Assembly: GCA_023427985.1 (NCBI GenBank)
Contig: JAEYZM010000005.1
Location: 62,001-126,000 of the forward strand
Source: Bacteroidota bacterium
GTDB taxonomy: Bacteria; Bacteroidota; Bacteroidia; Sphingobacteriales; Sphingobacteriaceae
Length of the DNA: 64,000 nt
Direction of reading: 5' to 3'
Positions within the stretch are counted from its first letter, which is position 1; every line of letters starts with the position of its first letter. Below, in pieces: positions 50,566-57,931 of this stretch. The notes below the pieces were generated by a model, which saw only the letters and a program-made list of their open reading frames with translations, searched no databases and was not told the DNA's origin. The translations under genes were made by a program, and so were the position numbers.

Positions 50566-51897
50566 ATGAAGAGATTTATATCTACATTAACCAACATCTT
50601 CAAAATTGAAGACTTAAGAGTAAGGATTTTAAATACCTTACTTTTACTATTGATATATAGAGTAGGATCATTCATAGTATTACCTGGTGTTGACCCTGCA
50701 TTAGTAGAATCGGCTAGTAAACAAGAAGGAATCTTAGGATTGTTAAACATGTTTGCTGGTGGTTCATTTGCTCGTGCATCGGTTTTTGCATTAGGGGTGA
50801 TGCCTTATATATCAGCATCGATCGTGGTGCAACTTTTTGGTATCGTAGTGCCTTATTTCCAACGTTTACAGAAAGAAGGTGAAAGCGGACGTAAAAAAGT
50901 TAATCAGATCACACGTTATTTGACAATCATTATTACAGCCGGACAAGCTATCGGTTATATTAAAACTCAAGTACCTCAAGAAGCAATTATGATTAGCCAA
51001 ACGCTATTCACTATTACTTCAATATTTGTGTTGACGACTGGTACTATGTTCGTAATGTGGTTAGGTGAGCGTATTACAGATAAAGGTTTAGGAAATGGTA
51101 CTTCATTAATTATCATGGTGGGTATCATAGCTCAATTGCCTTTAGCATTTGTTGCAGAAGCTACATCGCGTTTGGGTATCAATGGTGGTGGATTAATTCC
51201 ATTCATTGTTGAATTAGCTGCCTTAGCATTCGTAGTTATCTTAACAATTTTGTTGGTACAAGGAACACGTAAAATTCCTGTACAATACGCAAAGAGAATT
51301 GTAGGAAATAAGCAATATGGTGGTGTTCGTCAGTACATCCCCCTAAAAGTAAACTCGGCAGGTGTTATGCCTATCATTTTTGCACAAGCAATTATGTTTA
51401 TTCCGGGTACTTTGGCTTCTTTCATGCCAGAGAGTAGTTTTGCTCAGGCAGTAGGAACGAATTTAGGGAATCCTAATTCAGTTTCATACAATTTGTTGTT
51501 CGCCTTCTTAATCATTGCCTTTACATATTTCTATACTGCTATTACTGTAAATCCTACACAAATGGCAGATGATATGAAGCGTAATGGTGGATTCATTCCG
51601 GGTGTTAAACCAGGGAAGAGAACTTCAGAATTTATTGATGCCGTAATTTCACGCATTACATTGCCTGGATCAATATTCCTTGCAATTGTTGCGATCTTAC
51701 CATCAATTGCTGTAATCGTTGGTATCAACTCACAATTCGCTAACTTCTATGGTGGTACATCTTTATTAATCATGGTAGGGGTTGTGTTAGATACATTACA
51801 ACAAATAGAAAGTCATTTGTTAATGCGTCATTACGACGGATTGATGAAAACAGGACGTATTAAAGGTCGTACTCCAGCGGGAGCAACGGCAGTATAA
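50566..51897 (+). CDS. secY: Protein translocase subunit SecY
   Basis: The 443-residue channel protein has ten membrane helices. The plug region (GLLNMFAGGSFARASVFALG) and the cytosolic loops (GTRKIPVQYAKRIVGNKQYG and RNGGFIPGVKPGKRTSEFID) that dock SecA and ribosomes are complete. Export of the many Sec-dependent proteins in this window depends on it. Confidence 0.97.
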   Translation: MKRFISTLTNIFKIEDLRVRILNTLLLLLIYRVGSFIVLPGVDPALVESASKQEGILGLLNMFAGGSFARASVFALGVMPYISASIVVQLFGIVVPYFQRLQKEGESGRKKVNQITRYLTIIITAGQAIGYIKTQVPQEAIMISQTLFTITSIFVLTTGTMFVMWLGERITDKGLGNGTSLIIMVGIIAQLPLAFVAEATSRLGINGGGLIPFIVELAALAFVVILTILLVQGTRKIPVQYAKRIVGNKQYGGVRQYIPLKVNSAGVMPIIFAQAIMFIPGTLASFMPESSFAQAVGTNLGNPNSVSYNLLFAFLIIAFTYFYTAITVNPTQMADDMKRNGGFIPGVKPGKRTSEFIDAVISRITLPGSIFLAIVAILPSIAVIVGINSQFANFYGGTSLLIMVGVVLDTLQQIESHLLMRHYDGLMKTGRIKGRTPAGATAV

Positions 51898-51913
51898 ATT
51901 CTTTGATTGATTT

Positions 51914-52696
51914 ATGATTAAATACAAATCAAACGAAGAAATTGAATTAATAAGACAGAGTTCTTTACTTGTTGGAAAAACATTAGCAGAAGTAGCTAAA
52001 CTGATTGCTCCAGGCATCGATCCAATTATTTTGGATAGAAGAGCGGAAGAGTTTATCAGAGATAATGGTGGTGTGCCTGCCTTTAAAGGTTATGGTGGCA
52101 CTTTCCCAAATTCATTATGTCTATCATTAAATGATGTGGTAGTACATGGCATCCCTCAGAAGGGCGATGTGTTGGAGGAGGGCGATATTATTGCTGTTGA
52201 TTGTGGAGTTCTCATGAATGGGTATTATGGCGATTCGGCATATACTTTTGGAGTGGGTGAAATATCAGCAGAAAAAGCACAACTGTTAAAGGTTACTAAA
52301 GAGTGTTTATATAAAGCAATTGAAAAGGCAGTGCCTGGTCAACGTATGGGTGACTTAGCATTTGCAGTTCAAGAGCACGCAGAGAAGCATGGTTACGGAG
52401 TGGTGAAAGAATTGGTTGGTCATGGTATTGGTCAGCATTTACACGAAAAACCCGAAGTGCCAAATTATGGTAGACGAGGAACAGGATTAAAGTTCATGGA
52501 AGGATTAACCATTGCTATAGAGCCCATGATTAATATGGGAACGGCAGGAATCTTTCAGTTGAACGATGGTTGGACAATCGTTACCAAGGATAAAATGCCA
52601 TCGGCACATTTTGAACATACGGTAGCTGTAAGAAAAGGGGGAGCCGATATTTTATCGTCTTTCGAATATATAGAAGAAGTATTAAACAAAAAATAA
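51914..52696 (+). CDS. map: Methionine aminopeptidase, type I
   Basis: The 260-residue enzyme removes the initiator Met. Metal ligands are visible in DCGVLMNGYYGDSAYTF (two Asp), GHGIGQHLHEKPEV (His), IEPMIN (Glu) and the last Glu near FEHTVAV. It is placed between secY and infA as in many bacteria. Confidence 0.96.
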   Translation: MIKYKSNEEIELIRQSSLLVGKTLAEVAKLIAPGIDPIILDRRAEEFIRDNGGVPAFKGYGGTFPNSLCLSLNDVVVHGIPQKGDVLEEGDIIAVDCGVLMNGYYGDSAYTFGVGEISAEKAQLLKVTKECLYKAIEKAVPGQRMGDLAFAVQEHAEKHGYGVVKELVGHGIGQHLHEKPEVPNYGRRGTGLKFMEGLTIAIEPMINMGTAGIFQLNDGWTIVTKDKMPSAHFEHTVAVRKGGADILSSFEYIEEVLNKK

Positions 52697-52702
52697 ACAT
52701 TA

Positions 52703-52921
52703 ATGGCCAAACAAGCTTCAATAGAGCAAGATGGAACCATCAGAGAAGCATTGTCGAACGCAATGTTTCGCGTAGAGTTAGAGAATGGGCATGAAATTAT
52801 CGCGCACATCTCTGGCAAAATGAGGATGAATTACATTAAAATTCTTCCAGGTGATAGAGTAAAATTAGAAATGTCGCCTTACGATTTAACAAAAGGTAGA
52901 ATTACTTATAGATACAAATAA
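52703..52921 (+). CDS. infA: Translation initiation factor IF-1
   Basis: The 72-residue OB-fold protein begins MAKQASIEQDGTIREALSNA and has the conserved HISGKMRMNYIKILPGDRVK and DLTKGRITYRYK. It lies 6 bases after map. Confidence 0.97.
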   Translation: MAKQASIEQDGTIREALSNAMFRVELENGHEIIAHISGKMRMNYIKILPGDRVKLEMSPYDLTKGRITYRYK

Positions 52922-52961
52922 GCTGAGAAGCTTAAATTGATAAAAAATTAAAATTAAGAAA

Positions 52962-53078
52962 ATGAAAGTTAAAGCATCCATCAAGAAGAGAAGTGCCGAC
53001 TGTAAAATCATCAGTCGTAAAGGAAAACTTTACGTAATCAATAAGAAAAACCCTAAGTACAAACAACGTCAAGGGTAA
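52962..53078 (+). CDS. rpmJ: 50S ribosomal protein bL36 (zinc-free type)
   Basis: The 38-residue protein reads MKVKASIKKRSADCKIISRK and ends NPKYKQRQG. Only one Cys remains (C14), so it is the zinc-free form; uS14 in the same operon is also zinc-free. It lies between infA and rpsM, the standard place. Confidence 0.93.
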   Translation: MKVKASIKKRSADCKIISRKGKLYVINKKNPKYKQRQG

Positions 53079-53128
53079 TATTGATTAATTTATAATTAGT
53101 ATATAATCTTAAGCAATACATTTAAGAA

Positions 53129-53506
53129 ATGGCAAGGATCGCAGGTATTGATTTACCAAAAAACAAAAGAGGAGAAATCGGCTTAACATACATTTATGGT
53201 ATTGGCCGTACTACCGCTCAAAACATTTTATCAGAAGCTGGAATCAGCTTTGATACGAAAGTTCAAGATTGGACAGATGAGCAATTGACAGCTATTCGTA
53301 ACATCATCAACGATAACATTAAAGTTGAAGGTGCATTACGTTCAGAAGTTCAGTTGAACATTAAACGTCTAATGGACATTGGTTGTTATCGTGGATTACG
53401 TCACCGTAAGGGACTTCCGGTTCGTGGTCAACGTACTAAGAACAACTCTCGTACTAGAAAAGGTAAACGTAAGACAGTTGCAGGTAAGAAAAAAGCAACT
53501 AAATAA
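53129..53506 (+). CDS. rpsM: 30S ribosomal protein uS13
   Basis: The 125-residue head protein begins MARIAGIDLPKNKRGEIGLT. It has the helix-hairpin motif YGIGRTTAQNIL and the C-terminal GLPVRGQRTKNNSRTRKGKR. First of the alpha segment. Confidence 0.97.
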   Translation: MARIAGIDLPKNKRGEIGLTYIYGIGRTTAQNILSEAGISFDTKVQDWTDEQLTAIRNIINDNIKVEGALRSEVQLNIKRLMDIGCYRGLRHRKGLPVRGQRTKNNSRTRKGKRKTVAGKKKATK

Positions 53507-53518
53507 TAGAATTTAAGC

Positions 53519-53911
53519 ATGGCAAAGTCAAATAAAAAAGTTGCAAAGAAAAGAGTAGTAGTTGTTGAGCCAGTTGGTCAAGCTCATATCAACGCATCTT
53601 TCAATAACATCATCATCTCGATGACGAATACACAAGGTCAAGTGATCTCTTGGGCATCTGCTGGTAAAATGGGATTCAAAGGTTCTAAAAAGAACACTCC
53701 ATATGCTGCGCAAATGGCTGCAAACGATTGCGGTAAAGTAGCACATGACTTAGGTTTACGTAAAGTAGAAGTATTTGTAAAAGGTCCAGGTGCTGGTCGT
53801 GAATCGGCAATCCGTACAATCCAAAACGTTGGTATCGAAGTAACATTGATTAAAGATATTACTCCTCTACCACACAATGGTTGCAGACCTCCTAAGAAAC
53901 GTAGAGTATAA
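53519..53911 (+). CDS. rpsK: 30S ribosomal protein uS11
   Basis: The 130-residue protein has NASFNNIIISMTNTQGQVIS and the C-terminal DITPLPHNGCRPPKKRRV. It lies 12 bases after rpsM; a long gap follows. Confidence 0.97.
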   Translation: MAKSNKKVAKKRVVVVEPVGQAHINASFNNIIISMTNTQGQVISWASAGKMGFKGSKKNTPYAAQMAANDCGKVAHDLGLRKVEVFVKGPGAGRESAIRTIQNVGIEVTLIKDITPLPHNGCRPPKKRRV

Positions 53912-53931
53912 TTGAGTTAATGAGAAATAGG

Positions 53932-53986
53932 AATTAGGTTATTTAGGAAAACGATACCTAGAGGCATCCACCTTAATAACCCAATT
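53932..53986 (+). promoter_or_regulatory. Leader inverted repeat before rpsD
   Basis: AATTAGGTTATTTAGG (from 53933) is nearly inverse to CCTTAATAACCCAATT (about 53971-53986), with two mismatches and a loop of about 22 bases. The whole 161-base gap before rpsD is non-coding. A uS4-responsive leader is a reasonable guess, since uS4 represses its operon in E. coli and B. subtilis. Confidence 0.5.
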
Positions 53987-54072
53987 TTCAAATAACATAA
54001 TAACTAATTTAAAAACGGTGAAGTTATACTGCTGGAAACAGTAGCTAAGATTAACCACTAAAAACAAATAAA

Positions 54073-54681
54073 ATGGCAAGATATACAGGCCCAAAATCAA
54101 AAATTGCTAGAAAGTTCCGTGAGGCTATCTATGGTCCGGACAAAGCATTAGAAAGAAAAAATTATCCTCCAGGCCAACACGGTCAAGCAAAAAAGCGTAG
54201 CAAACAATCGGAATACGCAGTTCAGTTAATGGAGAAGCAAAAAGCAAAATACATCTACGGAGTATTAGAAAAGCAATTTGCTAACTTATTCGACAAAGCA
54301 CACCGTAAGCAAGGTATTACAGGTGAGAACTTATTGAAGTTCTTAGAAGCACGTTTAGACAATACAGTATATCGTTTAGGTATTGCACCATCTAGAAGAG
54401 CTGCTCGTCAAATTGTTTCACATCGTCACATTACTGTAAATGGTGAAGTTGTAAACATCCCATCTTATCAATTAAAACCAGGTGATGTTGTTGCAGTTCG
54501 TGAGAAGTCAAAAGCATTAGAAGCGATCACTGGTGCAGCTGCACAATCAAGAGTTGCTAAATACAATTGGTTAGAATTTGACCATTCAAGTTTAACAGGT
54601 AAGTTCTTAAACATGCCTGAACGTTCTGAGATTCCAGAAAATATCAAAGAACAGTTAATCGTCGAATTATATTCTAAGTAA
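54073..54681 (+). CDS. rpsD: 30S ribosomal protein uS4
   Basis: The 202-residue protein initiates 16S folding. It has no N-terminal zinc Cys set (GPKSKIARKFREAIYGPDKA) and a full S4 RNA-binding domain (EARLDNTVYRLGIAPSRRAA, then VSHRHITVNGEVVNIPSYQL). The long structured leader may mediate autoregulation. Confidence 0.97.
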   Translation: MARYTGPKSKIARKFREAIYGPDKALERKNYPPGQHGQAKKRSKQSEYAVQLMEKQKAKYIYGVLEKQFANLFDKAHRKQGITGENLLKFLEARLDNTVYRLGIAPSRRAARQIVSHRHITVNGEVVNIPSYQLKPGDVVAVREKSKALEAITGAAAQSRVAKYNWLEFDHSSLTGKFLNMPERSEIPENIKEQLIVELYSK

Positions 54682-54692
54682 GATAATCATTG

Positions 54693-54724
54693 AGTATGTC
54701 GATTCCCTTGGGTGTCGACATACT
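54693..54724 (+). promoter_or_regulatory. Hairpin before rpoA
   Basis: AGTATGTCGA (54693-54702) pairs perfectly with TCGACATACT (54715-54724) over a 12-base loop. It lacks a T-run and so may be a regulatory or stability structure. Confidence 0.5.
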
Positions 54725-54759
54725 TATTTGAACATATAAAAAATAAAAATTATAACAGA

Positions 54760-55752
54760 ATGGCAATATTAGCATTTCAAAAACCCGACAGAGTGATCAT
54801 GCAGAAATCAACTGATTTCGATGGATCTTTTGAGTTCCGTCCATTAGAGCCTGGTTTCGGTATCACCATCGGTAATGCATTAAGAAGAATTTTGCTTTCA
54901 TCGTTAGAAGGTTATGCAATCACTTCAGTAAAAATTTCTGGAGTATCGCATGAGTTCTCAACTATTAAAGGTGTTGTAGAAGATGTTACCGATATTATTT
55001 TGAACTTAAAACAAGTTCGTTTTAAGAAAACAGGTGATAGTGGTGATTCTGAAAAAATCTTTGCAGTAATCAAAGGACAAGATGCGTTCACTGCAGGTGA
55101 TTTAACAAAATTCTCAAACAACTTTACAGTCTTGAATCCTGATATGGTAATTTGCAATATGAATGCAAACGTTACTTTAGAAATGGAATTAACTGTAACT
55201 AAAGGAAGAGGGTATGTTGCGGCTGAAGAAAATAAATCAGACAATGCATCAGTAGGTGTAATTGCTATCGACTCTATCTTTACTCCAATCAAAAATGTAA
55301 AGTATAGCATCGAAAACTATCGTGTAGAACAGAAAACAGATTACGAAAAATTAATCATCGATATTTCTACTGATGGTTCTATACATCCAGAAGATGCTTT
55401 GAAAGAAGCAGCTAAAATATTGATTCAACATTTCATGTTGTTCTCTGATGAGCGCATTATGTTAGAAACGCAAGCTAAAGAACAAACAAATGAAGTTGAT
55501 GAAGAAATTTTACATATGCGTAAAATTTTAAAAACTGAATTAGTAGATATGGATTTGTCAGTAAGAGCATTAAATTGCTTGAAAGCTGCCGACATTCGTA
55601 CGCTTGCTGATTTAGTGACATATGATGTTGCTGATATGTTGAAATTCAGAAACTTCGGTAAGAAGTCATTAACTGAAATTCAAGAGTTAGTAAAATCAAA
55701 AGGTTTGTCTTTCGGCATGAATTTGGCGAAATATAAATTAGACGAAGAATAA
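54760..55752 (+). CDS. rpoA: RNA polymerase subunit alpha
   Basis: The 330-residue protein has the N-terminal dimerisation domain (FEFRPLEPGFGITIGNALRR, then ILLSSLEGYAITSVKI) and the C-terminal domain (ELVDMDLSVRALNCLKAADI, with NFGKKSLTEIQELVKSKGLS). The ATG at 54760 gives the family start. It is followed by a repeat-rich 205-base gap. Confidence 0.97.
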   Translation: MAILAFQKPDRVIMQKSTDFDGSFEFRPLEPGFGITIGNALRRILLSSLEGYAITSVKISGVSHEFSTIKGVVEDVTDIILNLKQVRFKKTGDSGDSEKIFAVIKGQDAFTAGDLTKFSNNFTVLNPDMVICNMNANVTLEMELTVTKGRGYVAAEENKSDNASVGVIAIDSIFTPIKNVKYSIENYRVEQKTDYEKLIIDISTDGSIHPEDALKEAAKILIQHFMLFSDERIMLETQAKEQTNEVDEEILHMRKILKTELVDMDLSVRALNCLKAADIRTLADLVTYDVADMLKFRNFGKKSLTEIQELVKSKGLSFGMNLAKYKLDEE

Positions 55753-55814
55753 TAATAAACGGCCTCACAATAAACGACGGTGAGGGATAACTAAATAATG
55801 GTTAAATGCATTAC

Positions 55815-55915
55815 CCTGGTTAGTGTGTTAGTGGGTTAGTGTGCTAGTGTGCTAGTTGGAGTGGAGAGTGGTTAGTGGAGAGTGATTAGTGATTAGTGAT
55901 TAGTGAAGAGTACGC
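55815..55915 (+). repeat. Dispersed intergenic repeat family, copy B
   Basis: The stretch after rpoA reads GTTAGTGTGTTAGTGGGTTAG, GTGCTAGTGTGCTAG, then GTGGAGAGTGGTTAGTGGAG and GATTAGTGATTAGTGATTAG. It is the same family as 19888-19985 and 57685-57810. There is no coding potential. Confidence 0.6.
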
Positions 55916-55957
55916 AGCTAACAAGCGAAATCAGACGGATGCACAATAAAAAACAAA

Positions 55958-56446
55958 ATGAGACACGGTAAAAAAATCAATCACTTAGGTAGAACGGCTA
56001 ATCACCGTAAAGCTATGATTTCAAACATGGCGAATTCTTTAATCTTACACAAAAGAATTACCACTACCTTAGCTAAAGCAAAAGCTTTACGTACATTCGT
56101 TGAGCCTTTGATTACGAAATCAAAAGAAGATACTACTACTAATCGTAGAACAGTATTCTCTTACTTACAAAACAAAGAAGCGGTTACAATTTTATTCAGA
56201 GAAATTTCTCAAAAAGTTGCTGATCGTCCAGGTGGTTACACTCGTATCATTAAGACTGGTAATCGTATTGGTGATAATGCAGAGATGTGTTTCATTGAAT
56301 TGGTTGATTACAACGAAATAATGTTGTCAGAGAAATCAGGTAAGAAAGCTGCAAAACCAGCTACTCGTAGAGGAAGAACAGCTAAGAAAAAAGCTGATGC
56401 TCCTGCTGCAGAGGCTGCTACTGAAGCTAACGCAACTGAAGAATAA
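55958..56446 (+). CDS. rplQ: 50S ribosomal protein bL17
   Basis: The 162-residue protein begins MRHGKKINHLGRTANHRKAM and has TRIIKTGNRIGDNAEMCFIE. The C-terminal tail of about 40 residues is Ala/Lys/Glu-rich, a Bacteroidota extension. It is the last gene of the supercluster; a strong terminator follows. Confidence 0.96.
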   Translation: MRHGKKINHLGRTANHRKAMISNMANSLILHKRITTTLAKAKALRTFVEPLITKSKEDTTTNRRTVFSYLQNKEAVTILFREISQKVADRPGGYTRIIKTGNRIGDNAEMCFIELVDYNEIMLSEKSGKKAAKPATRRGRTAKKKADAPAAEAATEANATEE

Positions 56447-56471
56447 TATTTTTTATTCAAGAATATAAAAA

Positions 56472-56501
56472 AGAGAGATCAAATGATCTCTCTTTTTTTT
56501 T
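56472..56501 (+). terminator. Terminator of the ribosomal supercluster
   Basis: Arms AGAGAGATC (56472-56480) and GATCTCTCT (56485-56493), four-base loop, then a run of nine or more T. Confidence 0.94.
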
Positions 56502-56588
56502 GAGATTATTTGTTACACTAATTCCAATATTTCTGTATAAAAATTGATACAAAAATTTCCAAAAAAATTGCGATATTGTTCCCTGCTT

Positions 56589-57689
56589 ATGAAAAATGGT
56601 ATAGTATTATTTGCGATTTCTTTTATCGCATTATTTTTAAACAGTTGCTCTACAGAATTAGAAGTGGCTGCGAATTACAAAGAGATTCCAGTTATAATTG
56701 GACTTTTAAATAAAAATGACTCTGTTCAATACATTAAAGTGAACAAAGCATTTTTAAATACAGAAGGTAATGCAATTGTTGTTGGGAACGTTAGTGATTC
56801 AAATTTATACCCATACCCAATTACTGTAAAATTATATTGGTATAGAAATAGTATATCAGCTGCAAATCTTGTAGATAGTGTGACTCTCGATACAACTATT
56901 ATTTCTAAAGATCCTGGCAATTTCAATCAGAACAATGTATTCTATAAAACTCCACCGGGTTTTAGAATTCGATATAATAACACGGTAAGTTCTACTGATA
57001 CCAATTGGTATATTTATGAATTGGTCGTAAGAAGAAATAGCGACAATTACCTTATTGCTAAATCAAATACTAGAATAGTCGAAGACTTTAGAATAGTTTC
57101 TCAAGGTTCGTTTATTAATTTGGCCGACCAAGGTCCAGATCCAGAGTATCCTATTGAATATAAAAATTCTATTTTACGTTGGTCGAAGCCACAATGGGCA
57201 AGACAATACAACGGATATTTAACATTCCGTTTTAGAGAGGTTGACGATGTGTTAGGTTTCAATGTAGAGAAAACACTTACACGTCAAATATTCTTCAATA
57301 ATATATTTGATAATCCTTCAGTAACAACTGGAGAATTTGCATATACAGTTGTAGGAAAAGATTTTTACGAATGGTTGCAATCAAATTTAGATCCATTGCC
57401 AAATAGTACTTCTCGAAGAGAATATATTGCACCTCTAGAATTTACTTTTGAACTAGCGGGTGACGATTTAAGCCAATATTATCAGATCAATAATAATAAT
57501 GTTAGCTTAAGCGATGTGAGCCCTGAATACACGAACATTCAAGGTGGTTATGGAATCTTCTCATCTAGAACTAAAAGGGTATTTAGAGAAACCATTAGAA
57601 CTAATATTTCTCAACCAAGTATCACAGAATTAAAAGATGGCCGAATCACAGGTAGAGCCGCTGGTTCGAATGATTTGGGATTTCGTTAG
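56589..57689 (+). CDS. Lipoprotein of unknown function (DUF4249-like)
   Basis: Starting at MKNGIVLFAIS the protein has 366 residues. The signal ends with the lipobox LNSCSTE, so it is a lipoprotein. The body is beta-rich, with IPVIIGLLNKNDSVQYIKVN near the start, as in DUF4249-type proteins that accompany TonB receptors, although no receptor is adjacent. The tail GRITGRAAGSNDLGFR follows. A repeat block begins at the stop. Confidence 0.75.
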   Translation: MKNGIVLFAISFIALFLNSCSTELEVAANYKEIPVIIGLLNKNDSVQYIKVNKAFLNTEGNAIVVGNVSDSNLYPYPITVKLYWYRNSISAANLVDSVTLDTTIISKDPGNFNQNNVFYKTPPGFRIRYNNTVSSTDTNWYIYELVVRRNSDNYLIAKSNTRIVEDFRIVSQGSFINLADQGPDPEYPIEYKNSILRWSKPQWARQYNGYLTFRFREVDDVLGFNVEKTLTRQIFFNNIFDNPSVTTGEFAYTVVGKDFYEWLQSNLDPLPNSTSRREYIAPLEFTFELAGDDLSQYYQINNNNVSLSDVSPEYTNIQGGYGIFSSRTKRVFRETIRTNISQPSITELKDGRITGRAAGSNDLGFR

Positions 57690-57810
57690 TGTGCTATCCC
57701 GATAGCTATCGGGATGCTAGTGTGCTATCCCGATAGCTATCGGGATGCTAGTGTGTTAGTACTTTAGTTAGAGTGGATAGTGGAGAGTTTGAGTGGAGAG
57801 TGTGCTTTTC
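57685..57810 (+). repeat. Dispersed intergenic repeat family, copy C, with two 18-bp palindromes
   Basis: Two direct copies of a 31-bp unit (57691-57721, 57722-57752) each contain TCCCGATAGCTATCGGGA (57697-57714, 57728-57745) within GTGCTA...TGCTAGT. They are followed by AGAGTGGATAGTGGAGAG and related words. The block follows the lipoprotein stop. Confidence 0.7.
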
Positions 57811-57876
57811 CTGCCAAAAAGTCAAGTCTGTAGGCCATTCTAGGCCACATTTTCAAGAAATGTCATAAAATCACGC

Positions 57877-57895
57877 TTTGGCATAAGCATTGACA
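57877..57895 (+). promoter_or_regulatory. Sigma-54-like element before dnaK
   Basis: TTTGGCATAAGCATTGACA has a GG/GA pair at the -24/-12 spacing (GG-N10-GA, where the usual is GC). It lies about 40 bases before the ATG. No CIRCE inverted repeat is seen, so HrcA control is unlikely. Moderate support only. Confidence 0.35.
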
Positions 57896-57931
57896 TATAG
57901 GTTTAAAATTGTAAAAATTAACCTTATTCAT

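Noticed and set aside
57885..57931. CIRCE element before dnaK
   Set aside because: No 9-base inverted repeat with a 9-base spacer of the CIRCE type is present in the upstream 240 bases.
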